NCBI GenBank assembly: GCA_003514765.1
Contig: DOOY01000127.1
Span: forward strand, 1-6,051
From: Nitrosomonas sp.
GTDB taxonomy: Bacteria; Pseudomonadota; Gammaproteobacteria; Burkholderiales; Nitrosomonadaceae
Direction: 5' to 3'
Length of the DNA: 6,051 nucleotides
Shown: one piece after another, positions 1-6,025 of the stretch
Layout of the letters: each line of letters begins with the position of its first letter
Position numbering within the stretch: position 1 is the stretch's first letter
Made by a program: the position numbers and the translations under genes
Notes under the pieces: model-generated
Databases searched by the model: none
What the model was told of the DNA's origin: nothing
The model's input: the letters and a program-made list of their open reading frames with translations, nothing else

Positions 1-63
1 TGATTTTTTATCGTCGTTCAGTGTAGATTGAAATACATTTGTCGCATAAGAAATTGATACATG

Positions 64-93
64 TTGGACGAGTTTTATAAAAGAGGTTATGCT
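64..93 (+). promoter_or_regulatory. Putative sigma70-type promoter of the tRNA-Arg gene
   Basis: TTGGAC (64-69) and TATGCT (88-93) are separated by 18 bp and resemble -35 and -10 boxes. The bases after the -10 box (GTCGCCG, 94-100) are GC-rich in an otherwise AT-rich stretch, as is usual for the discriminator of stringently controlled stable-RNA promoters. Transcription would start near 100, leaving a 5' leader of about 26 nt before the mature tRNA. An alternative pair is TTGATA (54-59) and TATAAA (76-81) with a 16-bp spacer. This is a consensus match only; which pair is used cannot be decided by eye. Bases 1-63 hold nothing else I can name. Confidence 0.4.
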
Positions 94-126
94 GTCGCCG
101 TTTTATTCTTTATTTGTGTTGTATTG

Positions 127-203
127 GCGCCCATAGCTCAGATGGATAGAGTACCGCCCTCCGAAGGCGGGGGTCACACGTTCGAATCGTGTTGGGCGCG
201 CCA
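127..203 (+). tRNA. tRNA-Arg, anticodon CCG
   Basis: A full cloverleaf can be drawn by hand. The acceptor stem is 127-133 (GCGCCCA) with 193-199 (TGGGCGC), followed by discriminator G200 and an encoded CCA at 201-203. The D-arm is 136-139 with 149-152, closing on a G-T pair, and its loop contains the GG pair at 144-145. The anticodon stem is 154-158 (CCGCC) with 166-170 (GGCGG) around loop CTCCGAA; the anticodon CCG lies at 161-163 and reads CGG as arginine. The variable loop is 171-175. The T-arm is 176-180 (ACACG) with 188-192 (CGTGT) and loop TTCGAAT. All stems are complete, so the gene appears functional. No intrinsic terminator follows, so the transcript may run on into mltF and be cut off by tRNA 3' processing. 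Confidence 0.97.
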
Positions 204-234
204 ATTTTATTTGTTTGCTTACATCAACGCTTGC

Positions 235-307
235 TAATTCGGTTAAACCAATCTGTTTATTATTTTTCCTAAAACATTTTATGCGAAAAGGGTGGTTTAA
301 TGAATTA
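235..307 (+). promoter_or_regulatory. mltF leader with long inverted repeat over the start codon
   Basis: The gap between the tRNA and mltF (204-306) contains no gene. It holds an inverted repeat: TTAAACCA (243-250) is the exact complement of TGGTTTAA (293-300), G242 can wobble with T301, and TAATTC (235-240) is the exact complement of GAATTA (302-307). Together they form about 15 pairs with one bulged base (G241) around a 42-nt loop (251-292). The 3' arm covers GG at 294-295 of the AAAGGGTGG ribosome binding site (287-295) and the A of the mltF ATG at 307. In RNA this could limit mltF translation; in DNA it could be a widely spaced dyad. The pairing is seen directly; any regulatory role is inference. 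I found no convincing promoter for mltF here, although TATTAT (258-263) is -10-like. Confidence 0.4.
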
Positions 308-1659
308 TGCATACAATAATCATAAGAATTCTTATTTTTAGTTTTTACGGGCTGGGGCTGTCGGGATGTGATTCTTTTGAGAAACCTGTTTCACCCTTTT
401 CCAGGACTCATGAACTGGTAGTGATAACGGTAGAATATGCAGATAATTTTTACGTTGATGACGAAGGTAATTTTTCTGGTATAACTTATGATTTAGTACA
501 TGAATTTGCCGCTGAGATAGGCTTAGAGATTCGTTTTGTAGTGAAGTCTCAGGTTGAATCTGCATTAGCTGCATTGCAGAAACATCAAGCTCATTTTGCC
601 ATTGGTTTGGATATTCCAGAAGAACAAGCATCTCGTTTTGTTTTAGGGCCGGTTTATTTACATACTCATCATCAGATTGCTTTTAATGCTAAAAACAATG
701 AACCTAATAATATTCAAAGACTTATTGGAAAAAAAATTGAAGTTCCTATCGGCTCAACACATGAAAAACAATTGCAAAAAATTAAATCAGAAATTCCTGA
801 ACTGACATGGTCTGCGGTGGCGCTTTCAAGTGAAGCATTACTGGCTAAACTGGATAGAGGCGATATTGCTTATACAGTGGCTGATTCCCTGCATATTAAA
901 AAGGCCAATCATTTTTATCCCCGGGTAAAAGGTGCTTTTGAATTAGATGCGTCTGTCAGTCGATGGATTTTTCCAAAATTTACAGAAAAATTACTGCTTG
1001 ACAAAGCGAATGCATTTTTTGAACGAATTATGCAAGAAGGTGTGTTAGGGCAATTGTTAGATAGCTACAACGGACAATATCATCAACTCAGTCCGGGTGA
1101 TATTTATTTTTTTAAAAAGAAAATTCAATCAAAATTGCCCGGATTGAAAAGCTATTTTTTACAAGCACAACGTATAACCGATATAGACTGGCGCTTGCTG
1201 GCTGCTTTGGCGTATCAGGAATCACATTGGAATCCGCAGGCAAAATCGCCTACCGGTGTACGTGGAATGATGATGTTGACACGAGAAACCGCAAGACGAA
1301 TGAAAGTTAAAAATCCTGCGGAGTCACGTCAGAATATAGTTGCCGGTGCGCGTTATTTAAAAATGCTAAAAGATAAACTGCCAGAAAGTGTTCTAGAACC
1401 TGACAGAACCTGGATAGCTTTAGCTGCCTATAATCAGGGTTATGGTCGGATAATTGATGCGCGAGCATTGGCAAAGCGTTTCAATTTAAATCCGGATTTA
1501 TGGATAGATTTGAAAAAAACATTGCCGCTACTGAACAAAGAACATTATTCCAATGCAATAAAATATGGTCATGCGCGCGGTGATGAAGCAGTAACTTTGA
1601 CAAATTCAGTGCGTGCTTATTATGAAATTTTGAAAAACGTTGCGGCTGAAGCTTCTTAA
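307..1659 (+). CDS. mltF: Membrane-bound lytic murein transglycosylase F (lipoprotein)
   Basis: This 450-residue exoenzyme cleaves the MurNAc-GlcNAc bond of peptidoglycan to give 1,6-anhydro ends in the periplasm. Residues 1-21 form a lipoprotein signal peptide with lipobox LSGC and lipidated Cys21. Residues about 36-258 resemble the family 3 solute-binding domain used as a regulatory module in MltF. Residues about 285-430 are the SLT lysozyme-like domain, with catalytic Glu305 in AYQESHWNP, then GVRGMMMLT (317-325) and ALAAYNQGYG (371-380). The order matches E. coli MltF (518 aa), but this protein lacks most of the E. coli C-terminal tail. The ATG at 307 is the first possible start, since an in-frame TGA lies at 301-303; an AAAGGGTGG ribosome binding site lies 11 nt upstream. 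The residue after the lipidated cysteine is Asp, which in E. coli favours inner-membrane retention. Its neighbour is a rib cluster in the same direction, with no obvious functional link. Confidence 0.95.
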   Translation: MHTIIIRILIFSFYGLGLSGCDSFEKPVSPFSRTHELVVITVEYADNFYVDDEGNFSGITYDLVHEFAAEIGLEIRFVVKSQVESALAALQKHQAHFAIGLDIPEEQASRFVLGPVYLHTHHQIAFNAKNNEPNNIQRLIGKKIEVPIGSTHEKQLQKIKSEIPELTWSAVALSSEALLAKLDRGDIAYTVADSLHIKKANHFYPRVKGAFELDASVSRWIFPKFTEKLLLDKANAFFERIMQEGVLGQLLDSYNGQYHQLSPGDIYFFKKKIQSKLPGLKSYFLQAQRITDIDWRLLAALAYQESHWNPQAKSPTGVRGMMMLTRETARRMKVKNPAESRQNIVAGARYLKMLKDKLPESVLEPDRTWIALAAYNQGYGRIIDARALAKRFNLNPDLWIDLKKTLPLLNKEHYSNAIKYGHARGDEAVTLTNSVRAYYEILKNVAAEAS

Positions 1660-1687
1660 GCTGTTTAAGAGATGCTTTATTTAATAT

Positions 1688-1723
1688 AACTTGGATCTGC
1701 GCAAGTTTTATCCTCTGGATAAA
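1688..1723 (+). promoter_or_regulatory. Two abutting hairpins in the ribE leader
   Basis: The 71-bp gap between mltF and ribE holds AACTTG (1688-1693) pairing with CAAGTT (1702-1707) around an 8-nt loop. Directly after it, sharing base 1707, TTTATCC (1707-1713) pairs perfectly with GGATAAA (1717-1723) around TCT. The second stem runs into the ribosome binding site AAAGGA (1721-1726), so it could affect ribE translation. TATAAC (1685-1690) is -10-like but has no good -35 partner. The first hairpin is followed by only four T and is a poor terminator, so read-through from mltF is likely. The core motifs of an FMN riboswitch are absent and the gap is too short for one. Stems this short arise by chance quite often. 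Confidence 0.25.
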
Positions 1724-1730
1724 GGAATTT

Positions 1731-2357
1731 ATGTTTACAGGAATTATTCAGGCAACTGGCACAATAACGCAGGCCAATATTTTAAAAAACAGCCTTGATA
1801 ATGGGCTGTCCCTAAGTATTTCTCCAGGTTCTTTGGATATGAGCGATGTTTCGATTGGAGATAGTATTGCTGTCAATGGTGTTTGTCTTACTGTAACGGC
1901 GAAACCTGATTCGTTATTTACAGTTGATGTGTCTCCCGAAACACTTCAGTGTACTTGGGGTTTGGATAAATCCAGTCAATTGGTAAATCTCGAGAAGGCC
2001 ATGCGTTTGTCTGACCGGTTGGGTGGTCATCTTGTTAGCGGGCATGTTGATGCGACTGGAAAAGTGGTTGAGTTTAAACCATCCAGAGAAAATGGCGAAA
2101 ATTATACATTGACAATTCGTTCACCCAGGAAACTGTTACGCTATATTTCACTTAAAGGGTCAATTACAGTCAATGGTGTGAGCCTTACTGTCAATCAGAT
2201 TGAGAAGGATGAATTTTCGATGAATCTAATCCCGCATACTTTGTCTATGACAACTTTAAGTGAGTTAAGGCCAGGTATGCTCGTCAATTTGGAAACAGAT
2301 TTGTTGGCACGTTATGTAGAAAATCTATTGGTTATGTCGGGAAAATTGGAAAAATGA
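1731..2357 (+). CDS. ribE: Riboflavin synthase (alpha chain)
   Basis: This cytosolic enzyme converts two molecules of 6,7-dimethyl-8-ribityllumazine into riboflavin and the pyrimidine that RibH recycles. The 208 residues are a usual length for the homotrimeric enzyme. The protein opens with the family's invariant MFTGII and has two homologous lumazine-binding barrels. The first (about 1-97) carries [13 protein letters not shown] (43-55); the second (about 98-195) carries [13 protein letters not shown] (142-154). The linking segment has the characteristic [12 protein letters not shown] (96-107), and a short C-terminal helix (about 190-202) serves trimerisation in known structures. The ATG is fixed by the N-terminal motif and by AAAGGA four bases upstream. 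The stop codon overlaps the start of the next gene (ATGA, 2354-2357), so the two are probably translationally coupled. The gene is called ribC in older E. coli usage. Confidence 0.97.
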   Translation: MFTGIIQATGTITQANILKNSLDNGLSLSISPGSLDMSDVSIGDSIAVNGVCLTVTAKPDSLFTVDVSPETLQCTWGLDKSSQLVNLEKAMRLSDRLGGHLVSGHVDATGKVVEFKPSRENGENYTLTIRSPRKLLRYISLKGSITVNGVSLTVNQIEKDEFSMNLIPHTLSMTTLSELRPGMLVNLETDLLARYVENLLVMSGKLEK

Positions 2358-3460
2358 CAATCAGTACCATACAAGACATTATTGCCGATTTAAAGACTGG
2401 CAGAATGGTTATTCTTGTTGATGAAGAGGACCGGGAGAATGAAGGAGATTTGGTTCTGGCTGCTGATTTTGTTACGCCCGAAGCCATTAATTTTATGGCA
2501 ACCTATGGTAGAGGTCTCATATGTTTAACATTGACGGAAGCACGCTGTCGCCAATTGAATTTGCCGTTAATGGTCACTGCAAACCGTTCTCCACTTGGAA
2601 CTAATTTTACATTATCCATTGAAGCGGCTAGCGGTGTTACTACGGGTATTTCTGCAGCCGATCGCGCAAATACGATAAAAGCAGCTGTTAAAGCGGGCGC
2701 TAAAGCGGAGGATATTGTGCAACCTGGGCACATTTTTCCACTAATGGCGCAAAAAGGAGGCGTCCTTGTACGCGCAGGTCATACGGAAGCTGGTTGTGAT
2801 TTGGCCAGTATGGCCGGTTTGACAGCTGCATCGGTTATTTGTGAAATACTGAAAGAAGATGGCAGTATGGCAAGGTTGCCTGATCTGATGGTGTTTGCTG
2901 AAAAGCACCAGCTTAAAATTGGTACCATTGCAGATTTAATTCATTATCGAAGTCTGAACGAAAGCCTGATAACGCGCGTAGCAGAACGTACTATTCAAAC
3001 GATACATGGTGATTTTTTACTCGTTGCATATCGTGATGAAACAGTTGACACTGTTCATCTTGCTTTAACCAAGGGAGAAATAAAGCCGGATAGCGAGACA
3101 TTGGTGCGCGTGCATGAGCCAGTGTCTGTCATTGATTTGCTGGACATTCATGATGATACACATTCTTGGAATATTCACGAAGCCATGTGTATGGTTGCCG
3201 AAGCCGGGACTGGAGTCATAGTACTTTTACGTGGGAAGGAAAATTCTGATAAGCTGATTGAGCGTGTTCAATTACATGAATCTGATTTTTCTGGTCGAAA
3301 TAAATCGGATTTGAGGGATCATGGTATCGGCGCACAGATACTGAAGGATTTAAATGTTGGAAAAATGCGATTATTAGCAACGCCAAGAAAAATGCCTAGC
3401 GTGACAGGATTCGGTTTGGAAGTGACCAGTTATGTAGATGCGTCTGATCATAACAGGTAG
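2354..3460 (+). CDS. ribB: 3,4-dihydroxy-2-butanone-4-phosphate synthase with inactive GTP cyclohydrolase II-like domain (RibBX type)
   Basis: The N-terminal domain (about 1-200) converts ribulose 5-phosphate into 3,4-dihydroxy-2-butanone 4-phosphate plus formate. It carries [10 protein letters not shown] (23-32) with the presumed metal ligand Glu28, [16 protein letters not shown] (85-100), PGHIFPL (124-130) and [11 protein letters not shown] (140-150) with metal ligand His143, which correspond to Glu38 and His153 of E. coli RibB. Residues about 210-368 are homologous to GTP cyclohydrolase [13 protein letters not shown] at 218-228, RVHE at 252-255 and [11 protein letters not shown] at 323-333 survive. 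The three zinc cysteines are gone; an ungapped alignment to E. coli RibA puts Val257, Asp268 and His270 in their places. The catalytic GR.IGL...IRAY stretch is also lost. This matches the RibBX variant known from many Proteobacteria, so the tail should not hydrolyse GTP. The start overlaps the ribE stop. Many pipelines would name it ribBA, which overstates its function. Confidence 0.93.
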   Translation: MTISTIQDIIADLKTGRMVILVDEEDRENEGDLVLAADFVTPEAINFMATYGRGLICLTLTEARCRQLNLPLMVTANRSPLGTNFTLSIEAASGVTTGISAADRANTIKAAVKAGAKAEDIVQPGHIFPLMAQKGGVLVRAGHTEAGCDLASMAGLTAASVICEILKEDGSMARLPDLMVFAEKHQLKIGTIADLIHYRSLNESLITRVAERTIQTIHGDFLLVAYRDETVDTVHLALTKGEIKPDSETLVRVHEPVSVIDLLDIHDDTHSWNIHEAMCMVAEAGTGVIVLLRGKENSDKLIERVQLHESDFSGRNKSDLRDHGIGAQILKDLNVGKMRLLATPRKMPSVTGFGLEVTSYVDASDHNR

Positions 3461-3534
3461 CAATCCTCAAATTTTGCGTGGAATGCGGCATCAGTTATTA
3501 AATAATTGAATTATGAACTTATACGGGAGAAAAA
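3461..3534 (+). promoter_or_regulatory. AT-rich ribBX-ribH gap with strong ribosome binding site
   Basis: This 74-bp gap is the longest break in the rib cluster. It ends with GGGAGA (3525-3530), the best Shine-Dalgarno match in the window, four bases before the ribH ATG. A weak promoter-like pair, TTGCGT (3474-3479) and TATTAA (3496-3501) with a 16-bp spacer, could give ribH-nusB its own transcript. The segment 3492-3508 is a near-palindrome rich in A and T. There is no terminator. RibH assembles as a large multimer, so extra expression would make sense, but that is inference. Confidence 0.25.
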
Positions 3535-4020
3535 ATGGCGTACTATGACGATATTCTAGAATTTGAACCGGACCTCAATGGAGATGGTCTGCGAATCGGT
3601 ATTGTGATGAGCCGTTTTAATATTGATATTGGGGAAGGCCTTTTAGGTGCGTGTACAGAGAAATTAAAAGAATATGACGTACAAGACCCGGATATTTTGC
3701 TGATAACCGTCCCTGGGGCATTGGAAATACCTGCAACGTTATTGAAATTGGCATATTCCAATCAATTTGATGCGCTGATAGCCTTGGGCGCTGTTATTCG
3801 TGGCGATACATATCATTTTGAAGTGGTTGCCAATGAATCAGCGCGTGGAATAACACAAGTACAGCTGGAAACGGAGATTCCTGTCATAAATGGTATCTTA
3901 ACAACGGATACAGAAGATCAGGCGCTGGAGCGAATGAGTCAAAAGGGCGCAGATATAGCCAGAGCTGTTGTAGAAATGGGAAATTTACTGATTAAGCTGG
4001 AAGAATACAGTGTTGACTGA
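3535..4020 (+). CDS. ribH: 6,7-dimethyl-8-ribityllumazine synthase
   Basis: This cytosolic enzyme condenses 5-amino-6-ribitylamino-uracil with 3,4-dihydroxy-2-butanone 4-phosphate, the product of the gene just upstream, to give the lumazine used by RibE. The 161 residues fit the family (about 150-160). Visible motifs are SRFN (26-29) with the ring-stacking Phe28, VPGALEIP (59-66) at the substrate pocket, [14 protein letters not shown] (85-98) with the presumed catalytic His94, and [14 protein letters not shown] (120-133) with the phosphate-binding Arg133. The usual Glu in the IRGETYH motif is Asp91 here, a conservative change. Whether the particle is a pentamer or a 60-mer cannot be read from the sequence. 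The start is set by GGGAGA four bases upstream. The last 11 bases overlap nusB, which indicates co-transcription. Confidence 0.97.
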   Translation: MAYYDDILEFEPDLNGDGLRIGIVMSRFNIDIGEGLLGACTEKLKEYDVQDPDILLITVPGALEIPATLLKLAYSNQFDALIALGAVIRGDTYHFEVVANESARGITQVQLETEIPVINGILTTDTEDQALERMSQKGADIARAVVEMGNLLIKLEEYSVD

Positions 4021-4483
4021 TACACAAGAAACAGCAAAAAATAAAACCACAAAATCAAAAAGCCGCCGGCGGATGGCACGGGAACTTGCATTACAGGGTA
4101 TTTATCAGTGGCGGGTGGCGGGTGGCACAATCAGTTTTATTGAAGCACAATTAATAGAAACAAAAGAATTTTATCGTTCTGATGGAAAATATTTTTCAAT
4201 TCTGTTTAAAGGTGTACTCAGTGATGTGAGTACACTGGAAGAAACTATACAACCTTTTCTCGATAGATCCTTAAAGGAACTGAGCCCGGTGGAGTTTGCC
4301 ATTCTGTTATTGAGTACCTATGAATTAATCTATTTTTTAGAAATACCTTATCGTGCGATCATAAATGAAGCGATAGAATTGGCCAGAACATATGGAGGTA
4401 GTGACGGTTATAAGTATGTTAATGGTGTCTTAGACAAACTTGCGCTTAAATTACGCGCCGTTGAAATTTCTGCGCAAACTTAG
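4010..4483 (+). CDS. nusB: Transcription antitermination factor NusB
   Basis: NusB binds boxA RNA together with NusE (ribosomal protein S10) and supports processive transcription of rRNA operons. The 157-residue protein aligns along its length with E. coli NusB (139 aa): [16 protein letters not shown] (19-34) is the N-terminal RNA-binding segment, [16 protein letters not shown] (91-106) the central helix, and [12 protein letters not shown] (118-129) plus [11 protein letters not shown] (135-145) the C-terminal signature. The N-terminus has about 18 extra Lys/Ser/Thr-rich residues before the conserved core. The GTG at 4010 is preferred because GGAAGA (3999-4004) lies five bases upstream; TTG at 4013 or ATG at 4073 are alternatives, the last giving only the core. 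The start lies inside ribH. The coding region contains a heptanucleotide tandem repeat (4108-4128) and a 9-bp inverted repeat (4212-4235). Confidence 0.95.
   Translation: MLTDTQETAKNKTTKSKSRRRMARELALQGIYQWRVAGGTISFIEAQLIETKEFYRSDGKYFSILFKGVLSDVSTLEETIQPFLDRSLKELSPVEFAILLLSTYELIYFLEIPYRAIINEAIELARTYGGSDGYKYVNGVLDKLALKLRAVEISAQT
4108..4128 (+). repeat. Heptanucleotide tandem repeat inside nusB
   Basis: GTGGCGG occurs twice in a row (4108-4121) and is followed by GTGGCAC, a third copy that matches in its first five bases. In frame it encodes Trp-Arg-Val-Ala-Gly-Gly at residues 34-39, in the loop after the first NusB helix. The unit is not a multiple of three, so gain or loss of one copy would shift the nusB frame. 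The repeat is seen directly; any slippage is speculative. Confidence 0.7.
4212..4235 (+). repeat. Perfect 9-bp inverted repeat inside nusB
   Basis: GTGTACTCA (4212-4220) is followed after six bases (GTGATG) by its exact complement TGAGTACAC (4227-4235). In mRNA it would form a stable stem-loop within codons for residues about 68-76; as DNA it looks like a dyad operator. No T-run follows, so it is not a terminator. A perfect repeat of this size is expected roughly once or less in 6 kb by chance, so a function is not established. Confidence 0.55.
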
Positions 4484-4500
4484 TGGCAAACCAAAGTTTG
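4475..4500 (+). repeat. Inverted repeat at the nusB stop and nusB-thiL gap
   Basis: CAAACTT (4475-4481), ending in the nusB stop codon region, is complementary to AAGTTTG (4494-4500). A second, mutually exclusive hairpin joins CAAAC (4487-4491) to the same GTTTG (4496-4500). There is no T-run after either, so this is not a usual intrinsic terminator. The 44-bp gap (4484-4527) contains no good ribosome binding site for thiL; CGGTAAG (4507-4513) is 14 bases from the start codon. An effect on coupling between nusB and thiL is possible but unproven. Confidence 0.3.
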
Positions 4501-4527
4501 TTGTATCGGTAAGTCTATTTTCTAATC

Positions 4528-5499
4528 GTGTCTTCTGAATTTGAGATTATCCAGCGTTACTTTAAGCGGCCAACCATCGAAGCAATACTGGGCATTGGCG
4601 ATGATGCAGCAATAATAGCGCCGACAGCCAAAATGGAATTGGCAATTTCCACAGATACCCTGGTTTCAGGGCAGCATTTTTTTGAAGATGTAGACCCTTA
4701 TAAGCTGGGTTATAAAACCATGGCTGTCAATTTGTCGGATATGGCTGCTATGGGGGCCAGACCTCGATGGGTAACACTTTCATTGACATTGCCCAAAAAA
4801 CTAATCGAATATGATGAGGTATGGTTGAGTGAGTTTGCACGAGGTTTTCATGAACAGGCGCAAATCCATCATGTTGCACTCATTGGTGGTGATACCACTT
4901 CTGGACCACTTAATATTGGTGTGCAAATTATCGGAGAAATTGCAAAAGGTCAGTCATTGCGCCGCGAAGATGCAAAATCGGGTGACGATATCTGGGTGTC
5001 CGGGTGTTTGGGTGATGCCGCTTTGGCATTAACATTTGAACTGAAAAAAATAAAACTGACTGATAAAGAAGCGAAGCTTTGCTTGTCAGCATTGCATATG
5101 CCGACAGCACGGGTCGAATTGGGGCAACTTTTGACTGGTCTGGCACATAGTGCAATCGACATTTCCGATGGGTTAATGGCAGACTTGGGACATATTTTAG
5201 TTTCATCAAGAAGTGCGGCCATAATACAGTTGGAAGCTGTGCCATGTTCTGAAGTTTTGAAGCGGTTTTTACCTTCGCCGTTAGCTGTTCAGTGTCTTCT
5301 TGCGGGTGGCGATGATTATGAGTTGTGTTTTACTGCTCCAAAAAGAAATCGCAATTCTATTGAACGTATTGCACGACAATTAAAAATTCCTTTAACCATT
5401 ATTGGGGAAATTAAGCAAGGAGAAGGTTTGCTTGTAATGGATGCCGAAGGCAGGGAAATAACCGTGGAGAAGAGAGGATATGACCACTTTGCTTCCTAA
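4528..5499 (+). CDS. thiL: Thiamine-monophosphate kinase
   Basis: ThiL phosphorylates thiamine monophosphate with ATP to give thiamine diphosphate, the active cofactor. The 323 residues match E. coli ThiL (325). It is an AIR-synthase-fold protein: the N-terminal domain has GIGDDAA (22-28), AISTDTLVSGQHF (39-51) and AVNLSDMAAMGA (66-77), including the aspartates that bind the Mg-ATP; IGGDTTSGP (119-127) follows. The C-terminal domain (about 150-323) has SAIDISDGLMADLGH (208-222), AGGDDYELCF (259-268) and the terminal GYDHFA (317-322). The start is taken as GTG at 4528, because the in-frame TAA at 4510-4512 excludes any ATG upstream and the family typically begins with a short stretch before EF.LI.RYF, here EFEIIQRYF at 4-12. 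The ribosome binding site is poor. The 3' end overlaps pgpA by 20 bp. Confidence 0.96.
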   Translation: MSSEFEIIQRYFKRPTIEAILGIGDDAAIIAPTAKMELAISTDTLVSGQHFFEDVDPYKLGYKTMAVNLSDMAAMGARPRWVTLSLTLPKKLIEYDEVWLSEFARGFHEQAQIHHVALIGGDTTSGPLNIGVQIIGEIAKGQSLRREDAKSGDDIWVSGCLGDAALALTFELKKIKLTDKEAKLCLSALHMPTARVELGQLLTGLAHSAIDISDGLMADLGHILVSSRSAAIIQLEAVPCSEVLKRFLPSPLAVQCLLAGGDDYELCFTAPKRNRNSIERIARQLKIPLTIIGEIKQGEGLLVMDAEGREITVEKRGYDHFAS

Positions 5500-6025
5500 A
5501 ACTGATTACGATTCCGATAATGCGGGTCTTGGATTATCCGGCGTGCAACCGGATATTGTTTTTGTCTGTAAACATCCTGCTTATTTTATAGCTTTTTCAG
5601 GTGGTTTCGGATTGAGTGCAAAAGCACCCGGTACGGTCGGCACACTTATCGCATTTCCATTATTTTGGATATTGGATCATTATCTTGATCCAATTCATTT
5701 ATTGTTGTTGATTGACATTTTCTTTATTATGGGCATATGGGCATGCGGGGTAACCGGTAAAGCACTGGGTGAATCGGATCATGGTGGTATTGTATGGGAT
5801 GAAACCGTTGCGTTTCTGTTGGTGTTGTACTTTACGCCTGCGGGTTGGTCTTGGCAGCTTGCTGCTTTTTTGCTATTTCGATTTTTCGATATCGTCAAAC
5901 CACAGCCTATTCGATATTACGATCAGCGTTTGAAAAGTGGTTTTGGTGTCATGTTCGACGATATAATCGCAGCATTTTTTACTTTACTTTGCCTGTCGGT
6001 TTGGAAAGCTTGGGTATTGCTTTAG
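5480..6025 (+). CDS. pgpA: Phosphatidylglycerophosphatase A
   Basis: This inner-membrane enzyme removes the phosphate from phosphatidylglycerophosphate to give phosphatidylglycerol. The 181 residues compare with about 172 in E. coli PgpA. Signature motifs are GGFGLSAKAPGTVGTL (41-56), HGGIVWDE (101-108) with the acidic Asp107/Glu108, FRFFDIVKPQPI (133-144) and GFGVMFDDIIAA (154-165) with Asp160/Asp161; the acidic residues are the likely Mg-dependent catalytic set. Hydrophobic stretches at about 53-67, 72-92, 109-136 and 162-181 suggest several membrane spans. The N-terminal 28 residues are polar and poorly conserved. The ATG at 5480 is supported by the purine-rich GGAGAAGAGAGG (5466-5477) just upstream. 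The 20-bp overlap with thiL points to translational coupling, and the nusB-thiL-pgpA order is the same as in E. coli. A conserved enzyme; only the exact start is uncertain. Confidence 0.95.
   Translation: MTTLLPKTDYDSDNAGLGLSGVQPDIVFVCKHPAYFIAFSGGFGLSAKAPGTVGTLIAFPLFWILDHYLDPIHLLLLIDIFFIMGIWACGVTGKALGESDHGGIVWDETVAFLLVLYFTPAGWSWQLAAFLLFRFFDIVKPQPIRYYDQRLKSGFGVMFDDIIAAFFTLLCLSVWKAWVLL

Noticed and set aside
61..237. 58-codon plus-strand ORF starting at ATG 61 with a hydrophobic stretch (AVLFFICVVLA)
   Set aside because: More than a third of it is the tRNA-Arg gene itself (APIAQMDRVPPSEGGG is again a typical tRNA translation), it has no ribosome binding site of note, and it overlaps the tRNA promoter.
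127..306. Integration site of a mobile element at the tRNA-Arg 3' end
   Set aside because: No integrase gene, no repeated tRNA 3' fragment and no foreign-looking genes are present; the genes downstream are housekeeping.
103..312. 69-codon minus-strand ORF containing LARPTRFERVTPAFGGR
   Set aside because: This is the translation of the antisense of the tRNA-Arg gene, a well-known source of false small proteins in databases.
729..736. Run of eight A in mltF as a programmed frameshift site
   Set aside because: The reading frame continues intact through both the sensor and catalytic domains, and no alternative frame product or stimulatory structure is apparent.
1654..1670. TCTTAA...TTAAGA hairpin at the mltF stop codon as a terminator
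   Set aside because: The six-pair AT-only stem is weak and no T-run follows, so it is not credible as an intrinsic terminator.
1660..1730. FMN riboswitch before ribE
   Set aside because: The space is only 71 bp and none of the conserved FMN-aptamer motifs can be recognised there or in the ribBX-ribH gap.
4829..5245. Several ORFs inside thiL in other frames on both strands
   Set aside because: They lie wholly inside a strongly conserved gene and their translations show no recognisable family or supporting start signals.
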